Assembly (NCBI RefSeq): GCF_022968135.1
Contig: NZ_JALJRA010000019.1
Span: forward strand, 1 to 64,000
DNA: 64,000 nt
Direction: 5' to 3'
Source: Pseudorhizobium tarimense
GTDB taxonomy: Bacteria > Pseudomonadota > Alphaproteobacteria > Rhizobiales > Rhizobiaceae
The translations under genes were made by a program, and so were the position numbers. Shown here piece after piece: positions 19,738-28,562 of the stretch. Positions within the stretch are counted from its first letter, which is position 1. Each line of letters starts with the position of its first letter. Below the pieces are notes generated by a model. It was not told where the DNA came from, searched no databases, and saw only the letters and a list, made by a program, of their open reading frames with translations.

Positions 19738-19796
19738 CCTCTCGGCTAACGACAAAACATGATTCAAAAGATCATGTTTTGTCGTTAGCCGAGAGG
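19738..19796 (-). promoter_or_regulatory. Perfect 26-bp inverted repeat containing an IRO-like box
   Basis: Arms 19738-19763 and 19771-19796 are exact complements separated by the 7-nt loop tcaaaag. The centre, TGATTCAAAAGATCA at 19760-19774, fits the RirA iron-responsive operator pattern TGA-N9-TCA. On the transcript side the Shine-Dalgarno GAGAGGG (19737-19743) lies in the base of the potential stem. So the element could act as an operator, as an RNA hairpin that hides the start of the receptor gene, or as both. Confidence 0.7.
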
Positions 19797-20210
19797 AAGT
19801 TCCCGAGTCAAGAAATACGGTGTGCAGTTATCACTTTGGTGGGAGGTGCTCGCGCTGTTGCCAAAAGGTTAGCTTTCGCCGGATTAGACACACCCCAGTC
19901 GCAGCTTAGGATTGTCGTTGGCCGCCCAACGTCATAAACCAGACCAAGTTCAAGGCTTGAAAGCAGGATCTATCAATCGAGAGTATCCATAGCCAGGGTC
20001 GTCGGTTCGGATCCCTTCAAGGCGGAGGCTACGACAGCTTCACCCGAAAACAGGTCATCGTGAGCGGCACCCGTTGCCAAGGCCTGAAGAATAACAATGC
20101 TGGAACCGCTACTCCACGACGGGGTGCGGGATCGAACCCATTCAACTGCAAAACGATCATTGGATGCCGGGATTCTCTGCGCGAGGTCGCGCCAGATCGA
20201 CCTATTTGAA
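19797..20210. other. Spacer with possible gene scrap
   Basis: No complete gene. On the minus strand, 19973 to about 20110 could encode a C-terminal scrap ending VVASALKGSEPTTL. A 22-base stretch at 20003-20024 recurs with two mismatches at 30681-30702, where it would read NALKGCEP. Both could be remnants of one gene family that I do not recognise. Confidence 0.3.
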
Positions 20211-20507
20211 TTAGTCGCCGAACAGGATGGCGCCATAGTCCGTGGCACCATGCAGGATATGTATGATGACCACCTTCTCAGATTCAACGCGGTAGAAGAT
20301 CAGGTAGTTGCCATGAACTCGCCGACGGATACCATGGTGCTCGAACCGGGGGACGAAGGCGAAGCTGTTTGGAGCATCGAGGAGACGCTCGCACTTGCTC
20401 CGCAACTCTCGGACGAATGACAGGGCGCGTTGAGGATCGTCTTGAGCGATATAATCGGCGATCTGCTCAAGGTCGTTTTCCGCCTCACTGGAAAACTCAA
20501 GGATCAT
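20211..20507 (-). CDS. parE: ParE/RelE-superfamily toxin
   Basis: A 98-residue toxin of the ParE type, expected to poison DNA gyrase when free. FSSEAENDLEQIADYIAQDDPQRA is the usual helical hairpin opening (residues 5-28), followed by the strands RRVHGNYLIFYRVE and VVIIHILHGATDY. Its start overlaps the antitoxin stop by 4 bp (ATGA), the standard antitoxin-first arrangement. Assignment to ParE rather than RelE follows from the ParD-like partner. Confidence 0.88.
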   Translation of the reverse strand: MILEFSSEAENDLEQIADYIAQDDPQRALSFVRELRSKCERLLDAPNSFAFVPRFEHHGIRRRVHGNYLIFYRVESEKVVIIHILHGATDYGAILFGD

Positions 20508-20770
20508 GCAGATTTTTCGGCCTTTTCCGCCATCGCACGGTATTTGGCGTCGAGACGATCGAATACATCGCGCGCCGGCTTCGTCCGTCCAGCGTCCGCA
20601 TCTGCAATGCCGCGCATGATGGAAGCATCCAGCGCGACAAGCCGGGTCTCGCGGTCCTGGACCAGTCGCACACCTTCACGTAGGACTTCGCTTTTGGAGC
20701 CATAGCGACCTGTATCGACGAGTTGCTGGATATAGCTTTCGAGCTGCTTTCCTAGATCGGCGCTGATCAT
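20504..20770 (-). CDS. parD: ParD-type ribbon-helix-helix antitoxin
   Basis: An 88-residue antitoxin and autorepressor. The N-terminal RHH (ISADLGKQLESYIQQLVDTGRYGSKSEVLREGVRL in pieces over residues 2-36) is followed by a charged, disordered toxin-binding tail (DRLDAKYRAMAEKAEKS). The ATG at 20770 has GGAGG 5 nt upstream; in-frame starts at 20782 and 20827 are less likely. An IS256-family element inserted 75 bp upstream, so the native promoter may be shortened or replaced. Confidence 0.87.
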   Translation of the reverse strand: MISADLGKQLESYIQQLVDTGRYGSKSEVLREGVRLVQDRETRLVALDASIMRGIADADAGRTKPARDVFDRLDAKYRAMAEKAEKSA

Positions 20771-21746
20771 GCGGTCCTCCATCTGATGTGATAGGGACAA
20801 GATAGGTTTTTTATTAACTATTATCAACAGCGATCATGCACTCCGATAGCGTCCGCGAAGCTGGTGTAATTTCGGGGGCGATTTTCGTGGAGAAAGCGGT
20901 TGAGATTTCTCTTTGGTTTTCCGCGAGACGTCAGGTGGGCACCGGGTCCGTCGGAGAAGGTGGAGTTGCGAGACTTCAACCTGACCGAAAGGACGACCCG
21001 ATGACCGACGACAGATTACCTCTTGCCGAGCTTGCCGCGAAGAGTGGCGATCCGGATTTTCTTCGATTGATTGCCGAAAGCGTGCTGCAAATGATCATGG
21101 AGGCCGATGTTGACGGCCTGATCGGAGCTGGACGCTACGAGCGTGGCGAAAGCCGCCAGACCTGGCGCAATGGTTATCGTGACCGGACGCTCGACACGCG
21201 GCTCGGCACCTTGAACCTGAAGATCCCGAAGATGCGCTCCGGCAGCTATTTTCCCGGCTTTCTGGAGCCGAGGAAGACAGTGGAGAAAGCGCTGGTGGCC
21301 GTCATTCAAGAGGCCTGGATCAATGGTGTATCGACCCGCAAGGTCGATGAACTGGTGCAGGCCATGGGGATGACCGGTATCTCCAAATCCTCCGTTTCCA
21401 AGCTGTGCAAGGATATCGACGAGCGTGTGAACGCCTTTCTCAGACGTCCTCTTTCCGGCGCCTGGCCGTATCTCTGGCTGGATGCGACCTATCTGAAGAT
21501 GCGCGAAGGCGGACGCATCGTTTCGGTCGCGGCAATAATCGCGGTGGCTGTCGACACGGACGGCAAGCGGGAAATCGTCGGCCTGCATATCGGCCCTTCC
21601 GAAGCCGAACCGTTCTGGACGAGCTTCCTGCGTGATCTGGTGCGCCGAGGGCTGACCGGCGTCAAGCTCGTCATCTCCGATGCTCATCAGGGATTGAAGG
21701 CCGCCATCACCCGTGTGCTCGGCGCGACATGGCAGAGATGCCGGGT

Positions 21747-23251
21747 GGGGCTGTTGAAGAAGTCGCCGATGGCTGATCAGGCAGCACCTCGCGCGTTAAT
21801 GAACGTCTGCGGGAGTAGAATGCGGCTGAAAGCGTTCCTCAGCTCGCAAATGGTTGCCTGGGGTGAAGCCACGAGCAAGAACAGTCGCAAAAAGGCTACC
21901 GCGAGCCGCTTCAGGTTGATGGCGGCGGCCGTGAGGTAGGATTGGATCTTCATGTTGGAGAGTCCGCGCCGAACGGCGCGGGCGAGTCCGTGCCAGCTCT
22001 TCGCCTCGCCATGGAACCCCTCTGAGCGCCAGCGATGCCGCTGGTACAGACGCCGGTCTTCCTCGGTCCATTTCTCACGGCGTCTTCGGGCTCGCAGGAG
22101 CGCCGGGTAATCGTCCCCTACAACGACGGCCTTGTTTGCCCGCCCCTTCGAGAGGCACAGCCTTGCCAGACCGCATCCCCGGCAGTCCGCTGCCTTGGAA
22201 TAGAAGAACCGACCGTGCTTGACCGGTCGGGTCGGTCTGAGGGTCTTTCCACGCGGGCACTTTAGGGTGTCGTTCTTTGCGTCGTAGCGAAATCGGCGCA
22301 TCGGCACTGGGCTGCGGATCGGCTCCGCCTTCGTTGGGATGACGGCGCTGATGCCCCGCCGCTCGAACCCGCCGAAGACCCTCGCATAGGCATAGCCTGC
22401 ATCGGCCGTGACGATCTCGACATCTACGCCCGTGGTCTCAATGGTCGCGTCGATGCGCTCGATGATGACCTGGCCTTCGTTGATTTCGCCGGTGGTTACC
22501 TCGACGTCGAGAACCACGCCACAGACGTCATCGACGACGGCGTGCTGCTTGAAGGAGGGTTCGAGCCGACGGTTGCGCCCGCTCGTCGCCATCGTCGCAT
22601 CGGGATCGGTGACGCAGACCTTCTTGAACTTCCCAGTCTTGCGGCTATCGCGTTCAGCGACGGAAGCATCTTCGTTCGCTTCGGCAACCGCCTCAACGTG
22701 GCGCACCGCAAGGCTTTCCCAGCTCACATCCGCGCGAATGAGTGAGGCATCGACATGCACCACGTCCCCCTTCGCGATCTTTGCTGCGATGCAGGCCTCC
22801 ACCGTGCGTTCGAAAATCCTTCGAAAGCGCTCCACCCCCCGTCTCTGCCGTATCCGCGTCAGAAAGGAATGATCAGGCAGTGCCTCGTGCAGGCCATAGC
22901 CAATAAACCACCTGATCCCGAGGTTGACCTGTGCCTCCCGCATCAGGCGACGATCGTGAACGATCCCGAGCAGGAAGCCCGCAAGCATTAGCCGGACGGC
23001 GACCTCCGGATCGATCCCAGGTCGTCCGTTATGCTCACAGTAGAGATCCGAAACCTCTGCCCTGAGCCACGTGAGGTCGAGGACACGATCCACTTTGGCG
23101 AGAATGTAGTCGTCGGGGATGAGCTGTCGAAGCGAACCCGTCATGAACAGCTCGAGCTGACCGCGTTCCTTATGTCCCAACATCCCGGTGCACCCAGAGA
23201 ATCAATCCAAAATGAATCGAATCACGTGAGGCTGACTTCTTCAACAGCCCC
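21747..23251 (-). mobile_element. IS1182-family insertion sequence, apparently intact
   Basis: A 1505-bp element with perfect 18-bp terminal inverted repeats GGGGCTGTTGAAGAAGTC (21747-21764 and complement 23234-23251). It is flanked by a 5-bp direct repeat CGGGT (21742-21746 and 23252-23256). Deleting the element plus one repeat restores the IS256 reading frame exactly (CRV-HAMRNAL). It is therefore a younger insertion into the IS256 copy. Confidence 0.9.
21777..23183 (-). CDS. IS1182-family transposase
   Basis: A 468-residue DDE transposase, intact. The N-terminal DUF772-like domain (PDDYILAKVDRVLDLTWLR, RPGIDPEVAVRLMLAGFLLGI) is followed by the catalytic domain: VHVDASLIRADVSWESL carries the first Asp, VTADAGYAYARVFGGF the second. 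The C-terminal region (RWRSEGFHGEAKSWHGLARA) holds the Glu. A Cys cluster DCRGCGLARLC suggests a zinc knuckle. ATG start at 23183. The opposite orientation to the host IS256 transposase confirms that it is a separate element. Confidence 0.9.
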   Translation of the reverse strand: MLGHKERGQLELFMTGSLRQLIPDDYILAKVDRVLDLTWLRAEVSDLYCEHNGRPGIDPEVAVRLMLAGFLLGIVHDRRLMREAQVNLGIRWFIGYGLHEALPDHSFLTRIRQRRGVERFRRIFERTVEACIAAKIAKGDVVHVDASLIRADVSWESLAVRHVEAVAEANEDASVAERDSRKTGKFKKVCVTDPDATMATSGRNRRLEPSFKQHAVVDDVCGVVLDVEVTTGEINEGQVIIERIDATIETTGVDVEIVTADAGYAYARVFGGFERRGISAVIPTKAEPIRSPVPMRRFRYDAKNDTLKCPRGKTLRPTRPVKHGRFFYSKAADCRGCGLARLCLSKGRANKAVVVGDDYPALLRARRRREKWTEEDRRLYQRHRWRSEGFHGEAKSWHGLARAVRRGLSNMKIQSYLTAAAINLKRLAVAFLRLFLLVASPQATICELRNAFSRILLPQTFINARGAA

Positions 23252-23960
23252 CGGGTTCACGCCATGCGCAATGCACTTGCCTATGTGCCCAAAGGTCAGC
23301 ACACCATGGTGGCAGCTGCGGTCCGCCAAGCCTTCATCCAGCCGGACCATGACGGAGCCGTTCAGACCTGACGGCATGTCGCCGACCAACTCCGCGTCAG
23401 ATGGCCGAAGCTTGGGACATTCATGGACGATGCAGAGGCTGACGTGCTCGCCTATATGGGCTTCCCGTCCCAGCATCGCACCAAGCTCCACAGCACGAAC
23501 CCTCTGGAGCGCTTGAACAAGGAAGTGAAACGCCGCGCTGATGTCGTCGGCATCTTTCCCAACGAGGACAGCATTGTCCGGCTGATCGGAGCGGTGCTCC
23601 TCGAAGCCAACGACGAATGGCAGCTTCAGCACCGCTACATGCAGATCGAGGGTATGGCAGAGCTCAACACACCAACAATCGAGGAGGAAAAGCCCCTTCA
23701 GATTACACCGAAAGCCGCCTGATCATGACGGCCCGGTCCCACGCCCCAAATTACACCAACTTGACGGACACTATCTGCTCTCCCCCGCTGCGGGCGGGTG
23801 GATGCCCTTCGGATACAACATAAAAGGTGGCGGCAACTGCTGGGTCATCGATCCGATTCCTATCAAGAGCGAGGCTATGACCGCGTTGCGCCCGCGAAGC
23901 GGTCATGGAACTGTCGTGCCTCCACGATATGGGCTTGCTCTAAATTTGCGGACAGATGAA

Positions 23961-24476
23961 ATGATAGAGACAGAACGTCTGCTTTTGCGCCAGCCCTCTG
24001 GCTCTGATTTTGCTGCCTGGGCCACTTTCCTGTCAGATGCCGAAGCCACTAGGTTCATTGGTGGCAGCCGCGATACTGCTGAGGCGTGGAGAAACCTTTG
24101 CCTTTTTGCGGGGGCATGGAGCGTTCAGGGGTACAGCAACTTCTCCGTGATCGAGAAGGCAACAGGTCGCTGGGTGGGGCGAGCGGGCGCTTGGTCTCCT
24201 CCAGATTGGCCTGGCCAGGAGATCGGCTGGGCATTCAGTCGGGAAGTCTGGGGACGAGGGTATGCTACAGAGGCGGCCACGAGATGCCTGAAATGGGCTT
24301 TCGAAGAACTTGGATGGGCAGAGGCAGTGCACGTCATCCATCCTGAAAACTTTGCATCCATCGCCGTTGCAACTAAGCTCGGCGCGGTTCCCCGAGAGAC
24401 AGGGACTGCCGAGAACTACAGGCTCTACGTCAGTACTAAAGAAGCCTTTGCTCTAAAATTTGTGACAGCGGTATAG
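23961..24476 (+). CDS. GNAT-family N-acetyltransferase (RimJ/RimL-like)
   Basis: A 171-residue acyl-CoA N-acyltransferase. It opens MIETERLLLRQPSGSDFAAWA, typical of RimJ/RimL-type enzymes. The acetyl-CoA loop is EVWGRGYATEAATRCLKWAF (about residues 93-112) and HPENFASIAVATKLGAV is the C-terminal motif. The ATG at 23961 was chosen by homology of the opening. An upstream in-frame ATG at 23877 would add 28 residues of no obvious character. The substrate is unknown. It lies just outside the IS256 end and is not clearly in an operon. Confidence 0.8.
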   Translation: MIETERLLLRQPSGSDFAAWATFLSDAEATRFIGGSRDTAEAWRNLCLFAGAWSVQGYSNFSVIEKATGRWVGRAGAWSPPDWPGQEIGWAFSREVWGRGYATEAATRCLKWAFEELGWAEAVHVIHPENFASIAVATKLGAVPRETGTAENYRLYVSTKEAFALKFVTAV

Positions 24477-24626
24477 GCGAACAGCGCCTCCATCGGGTCG
24501 TCGCGGACCTGAATGCCGCTTCGCGCCTAGTACCGGACGTGCGCCCACGCTTCGGTGAAGACCTATCTCGTTGGGGACATTCGCCTTTGGATTGTCTCGA
24601 CTGCCAGCAACGTAGTACGATTGCGT

Positions 24627-26008
24627 ATGGCAAACACGGCAGAAATTCCGCAACCGATCACATCGCTTACACCATCCGGCAACGGCCATCGTTTCGTCGT
24701 ATATGGCGATGCTTGTTCCGGCGTTCCCGATGCGCCACACGAAGCCAATTTGAAAGGGTGAATCACGTCATCCAGAGGTTGGACCCACAGCCACAGTTCA
24801 TCCTTTTCACCGGAGATGAGGTCGCCGGGTATACGCAGGACCCAAATGAATTGCGAGCGCAATGGCGCTATTGGCTTGATGTGGAGATGCGATGGGTGGC
24901 TGAACGCGCCATTCCCATATGGCACGCGACCAGCAACCACACCACCTACGACCGCATGAGCGAGGATATCTTCGCGGAAGCCCTCTGCCATTTGCCGCGA
25001 AACGGAGCGCCAGGGCAAGAAGGACTGTCCTACTGGCTCCGCCTCGATGACCTGCTTTTAGTTTTCGTTCACACCCTCTGCACTGACCTCGGGGGCGAAG
25101 GCTATGTCGAAACAAGCTGGCTGAGAGAGGTGCTTCGACAGAACAAGGACGCCAAGCACAAGATAGTCGTAGGCCATCATCCTGTGTTCTCAGTCAACGG
25201 TTTTTCCGGAGCTTATGGGCGTGACGTCGGGCCTGAATGCGGCCCGACCTTTTGGGACACATTGGTAGAGGCGGGCGTACTCGCATACTTCTGTAGTCAC
25301 ATCCTCGCTTTTGACGTCCAAGTTCATCGAGGCGTGCTTCAAGTTTGCACTGCAGGAGCAGGAACTGGACACCGAATGCCTGAAGGCATCGAGTATCTCC
25401 ATTGCGTGCAAGCGGCCCTTGATGACAACGGCCTCCGCTACCAAGTTCTTGATACCGACGGCGTCGCGCGCGAGGGCTTATCCTGGCCCATTTCTCTCCC
25501 GCCCGCAGAAAACTGGCGCGCTCTTCCCCCTGGCAGACATCCAGCACCTTCCGACATTTTGGCTACTGCTGGTCGCCCCATCATCCTGAGGTTTTCTGGA
25601 ACTGCGGCAACAGACGGCATTGGCACCGAGCAGACCCTGCTTACTGCTTTCGATGAGGGATCGAGGTCGAAGCTATGGATCGGCTTCCGAGGCGCTGCCC
25701 AGAGACTCACCGTATTGATGGCTCCGGACAAAGGCCGTTCGCCATTTTACGGACTCGGTCCCTCGGTCCCCGCGGGAAGGCCTTTCGAGTTCACGATCGT
25801 CATTCATCCTGGCATGGGTCCCGGAGGCATTCTTGTTCGAGAAGGCGATGAAAGTCTGTGGTCCTCGATGAGTACGACTTCGCCCTGGGGGGCCGAGCGC
25901 TTGCGGTGGCCCTCAACGTTCGGCATCGGCTTTGCACAACAAGGTAAGGATGACCGCCCGTTCCGCGGTTGGCTTAACCGGTGTTCTCTTGCCGTTTGCG
26001 GCACATAA
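24627..26008 (+). pseudogene. Metallophosphoesterase-like protein, frameshifted near the N-terminus
   Basis: A calcineurin-like phosphoesterase of about 460 residues. MANTAEIPQPIT starts at 24627 (frame 3) and reads RFVVYGDACSGVPDAPHEANL. At about 24755 a single-base loss in a T run shifts the continuation (ERVNHVIQRLDPQPQFILFTGDEVAGY) to frame 2, open to 26008. Metal motifs are atypical: GDACSG for GDxH, SNHTTYD for GNHD, VVGHHPVF kept, CSHILAFD for GHxH. A C-terminal domain (after about residue 330) ends in FRGWLNRCSL, as in LamG/concanavalin-type domains. It is broken, or carries a sequencing error. Confidence 0.7.
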
Positions 26009-26391
26009 ATTTTCTGCGTTATTTTCTCCGCTGTGCACCGCGAGGCGTCTTCCGCCTTGCGCCACAAGCGGTCATGAGACAGGCAACTTGGATAGACTGA
26101 TTCGGACCAATTGGAGGAGCGAATACCCTCGGTGATGGCTTCGAAGATATGTGCGTGGAGCAGATCGAACGAATGGGTTCATAGAAGATTATCTCATCCC
26201 GCAGAACGTTGTTCACCCAGGCGATGGACTACCAAATCGTTTCCCTCCTTTGGTCATTTTTAATAGAGTCCGGCTAAATTAGCGTTTGGAGATGAACGCA
26301 GCCGGTTGCAGCCTTCGTTGAAGAACAGCCAGTTCGTTCACCCTCTACGCTGGCCGAAGATCGCCTTCGGCCTTTTCTCTGGGGGACATGT
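26009..26391. other. Leader region upstream of chemoreceptor
   Basis: 383 bases without a supported protein gene. The segment is AT-richer than its neighbours near 26245-26280 and ends in an intrinsic-terminator-like hairpin at 26352-26376, directly before the chemoreceptor start. A short leader RNA from a promoter near 26250-26280 is possible. Confidence 0.4.
26352..26376 (+). terminator. Intrinsic terminator-like hairpin in the chemoreceptor leader
   Basis: The stem GGCCGAAG (26352-26359) pairs with CTTCGGCC (26365-26372) across a 5-nt loop and is followed by TTTT. It ends only about 16 nt before the ATG at 26392. It could terminate a small leader RNA or attenuate the downstream gene. Confidence 0.6.
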
Positions 26392-28296
26392 ATGAAATCC
26401 TTGAAAGCATTCGGCGTCGTAGGGCGTCTGGCAGCAGGCTTTGCCTTCCTGCTCATATTGATGGTCGGTCTGACGATTTACTCGACCAGGCAAGTCTCCA
26501 AGATTGACCAGGACCTCGCAGTTATAAACGACGTCAACAGCGTTAAGCAGCGATACGCGATCAACTACCGCGGCAGCGTCCACGATCGTGCGATCGCCAT
26601 TAGGGATGTCACACTGGTGACCTCCGAAGAAGAACGCCGCGCAGCAGTCACGCTCATTGATCAGCTAGCTGCCACCTACGCCGAAAACGAGAAGAAGATG
26701 TCGGACATCATGGCCTCGGGGGGAGCCGCGGAGGAGACAGTCATTCTTGCGGAGATCGCCGCGATCCAGTCCAAGACCAATCCTTTGGTTGCCGAAATCA
26801 TCGAACTTCAAGAGAACGGCAATAGTGAAGTGGCTCGCAACGTTTTGCTTGAGCAGGCGCGTCCGCTTTTCGTTGACTGGCTCGGCGCGATCAACAAATT
26901 CATCGATTATCAGGAAGCTCTGAATAAGTCGATTGGTTCAGAGGTACGCGAGGCGGCAAGTGGCTTCCGTTCCCTTGCCGTCACGGCACTGGGACTTGCT
27001 GTCGTTTTGGCCCTTGGTGTCGCCGCGCTCACGGGGCGTTCGATCGTTGCGCCACTCAGCAAACTGCAGGAATCTCTGAAGTCGATGGCAGGCGGTAACC
27101 TTCAAGGCGATCCTTCCCTAGAGCGTCGCCGCGACGAGATCGGGAAGCTGGCGAGGGCTGTCGCAGCGTTGCGTGATACCATTGCTGCAAAAGCACTTCA
27201 GGATGCCGATGACGAGGCACGAAGAGCGGCGCAGGAGCGCACGAGGATGGAGACGGAAGCGGTGCAGCGCCAATCGCTCGCGGATCAGACGGATGCGGCG
27301 GTCAGGCAGCTTGCGGATGCGCTTCAGGCTCTGGCGAGCGGTGACCTAACTCGTCGAATCACGACGCCTTTCATTCCATCGCTCGACCAGCTTCGCACCG
27401 ACTTCAACGACGCTGTCGAGAAGCTTAATGCTGCTATGCGAAACGTCGCCGAGAACGCCAATGCCATAGCGTCAGGTGCCCAGGAGATAAGGTCGGCGTC
27501 TGACGATCTTGCACGAAGGACGGAACAGCAGGCGGCGTCAGTCGAAGAAACCGCGGCGGCACTGGAGGAAATCACCACTACCGTGGCAGATTCTAGCAAT
27601 CGTGCGCAGGAAGCAGGTCAACTCGTGCGCCAGACCAAGGAGAATGCCGAACACTCGGGGCGGGTCGTTCGTAATGCAGTCGACGCGATGGGTAAGATCG
27701 AGGCCTCCGCTACCGAGATTGGCAACATCATCGGGGTGATCGACGAGATCGCCTTCCAGACGAACCTTCTTGCGCTGAATGCTGGTGTTGAAGCTGCACG
27801 TGCAGGCGAGGCCGGAAAGGGATTCGCTGTCGTCGCACAAGAAGTACGCGAACTGGCGCAACGCTCAGCCCAGGCCGCTAAGGAGATCAAAGCGCTAATC
27901 AACACGTCAAACGACCATGTGAAGAGTGGCGTGACCCTTGTTGGAGAGACCGGCAAGGCGCTCGAACAGATAGTTGTCCAGGTCCAGCAGGTAGATGGGA
28001 ACGTGGGCGCTATTGTAGAAGCGTCCAGGGAGCAGTCGCTGGGCCTAAAGGAGATCAACACCTCCGTTAATTCGATGGATCAGGGGACACAGCAGAACGC
28101 TGCCATGGTGGAACAGGCAACAGCGGCTGCGCACAAGCTCGCTTCCGAGGCGCAAGCATTGTTCCAGTTGCTCTCGCAGTTCAACATAGACGGCAAATCA
28201 TCCACGAGCGATACGCCTACGACCCTGAGGTCAGTCGCGTATAGCAAGCAACAGATCGCTCACCCAAGCATCCACAAGATCAGCTTGGTTGGCTAG
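26392..28296 (+). CDS. Methyl-accepting chemotaxis protein
   Basis: A 634-residue inner-membrane chemoreceptor. TM1 is at about residues 9-30. A periplasmic four-helix-bundle sensor follows (about 31-190), with the DxxxxRAIAIRD pattern of 4HB sensors. TM2 is at about 193-214 and HAMP starts at GRSIVAPLSKLQESL, with a second HAMP-like unit at about 300-360. The cytoplasmic hairpin tip reads EIAFQTNLLALNAGVEAARAGEAG (in parts, about 450-475), which contacts CheA/CheW. The C-terminal tail ends HKISLVG, with no classical CheR-binding pentapeptide. No che genes are nearby; the ligand is unknown. Confidence 0.93.
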   Translation: MKSLKAFGVVGRLAAGFAFLLILMVGLTIYSTRQVSKIDQDLAVINDVNSVKQRYAINYRGSVHDRAIAIRDVTLVTSEEERRAAVTLIDQLAATYAENEKKMSDIMASGGAAEETVILAEIAAIQSKTNPLVAEIIELQENGNSEVARNVLLEQARPLFVDWLGAINKFIDYQEALNKSIGSEVREAASGFRSLAVTALGLAVVLALGVAALTGRSIVAPLSKLQESLKSMAGGNLQGDPSLERRRDEIGKLARAVAALRDTIAAKALQDADDEARRAAQERTRMETEAVQRQSLADQTDAAVRQLADALQALASGDLTRRITTPFIPSLDQLRTDFNDAVEKLNAAMRNVAENANAIASGAQEIRSASDDLARRTEQQAASVEETAAALEEITTTVADSSNRAQEAGQLVRQTKENAEHSGRVVRNAVDAMGKIEASATEIGNIIGVIDEIAFQTNLLALNAGVEAARAGEAGKGFAVVAQEVRELAQRSAQAAKEIKALINTSNDHVKSGVTLVGETGKALEQIVVQVQQVDGNVGAIVEASREQSLGLKEINTSVNSMDQGTQQNAAMVEQATAAAHKLASEAQALFQLLSQFNIDGKSSTSDTPTTLRSVAYSKQQIAHPSIHKISLVG

Positions 28297-28314
28297 GTCC
28301 AGATACCTCAACCT

Positions 28315-28350
28315 GCTACTGCGCATCGCTATTGTAAGTTGCGCAGTAGC
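28315..28350 (+). terminator. Hairpin between convergent chemoreceptor and AbiE-type locus
   Basis: A perfect 11-bp inverted repeat, GCTACTGCGCA (28315-28325) and TGCGCAGTAGC (28340-28350), with a 14-nt loop. There is no clear T tract, so it may work as a bidirectional or factor-assisted terminator. Confidence 0.5.
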
Positions 28351-28562
28351 TCTAAGATAAGGCCCCCTGATTCACAGGTTGTGCGTTACCTCGCCATTGG
28401 GCGTATGTCTGCATTGGGCCCGACTCCGGACCAAAGAGGCAGGGCGGTTGGTTCGATTCTCATCAACTGCCATACCGTATGTGGCCCGAGTTTGCAGCCC
28501 GTCCGATTACTGTGATGAAGCACGAAGTTCGATGATTGGGGCCTGCGACAGCCGGACAACTT

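Larger units (their letters stand above)
21001..23722 (+). pseudogene. IS256-family transposase, split by insertion and with a nonsense codon
   Basis: A mutator-type DDE transposase. The first half (21001-21746) runs from MTDDRLPLAELAAKS through SKSSVSKLCKDIDERV and the catalytic LWLDATYLKMREGGR to VISDAHQGLKAA and ATWQRCRV. It is cut at Val by the nested element. The second half resumes at 23252 (HAMRNALAYVPKGQ) and ends at 23722 with LHSTNPLERLNKEVKRRADVVGIFPNE. A TGA at 23369-23371 replaces the conserved Trp of QTWRHVADQLR. So the gene is inactivated twice: by insertion and by a point mutation. Confidence 0.9.
20845..23775 (+). mobile_element. IS256-family element interrupted by an IS1182-family element
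   Basis: The ends are near-matching inverted repeats: GATAGCGTCCGCGAAGCTGG at the left (20845 on) and, read inward from 23775, GATAGTGTCCGTCAAGTTGG at the right. Both continue into GTGTAATTT. The flanks TGCACTCC and TGCTCTCC agree at 7 of 8 positions, as expected for the 8-bp duplication made by IS256. Removing the nested element leaves about 1.42 kb, a normal IS256 size. Confidence 0.85.

Noticed and set aside
19732-19767. TTG start that would add 12 residues to the siderophore receptor
   Set aside because: It would lie inside the inverted repeat and before the signal peptide; ATG 19731 has a good ribosome site.
20105-20150. tRNA T-loop-like GGGTTCGATCCC on the minus strand
   Set aside because: No supporting cloverleaf arms around it.
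28445-28482. tRNA-like 3' end (GGTTCGATTC ... CTGCCA)
   Set aside because: The T arm and acceptor stem do not pair, and no D or anticodon arm is found upstream.
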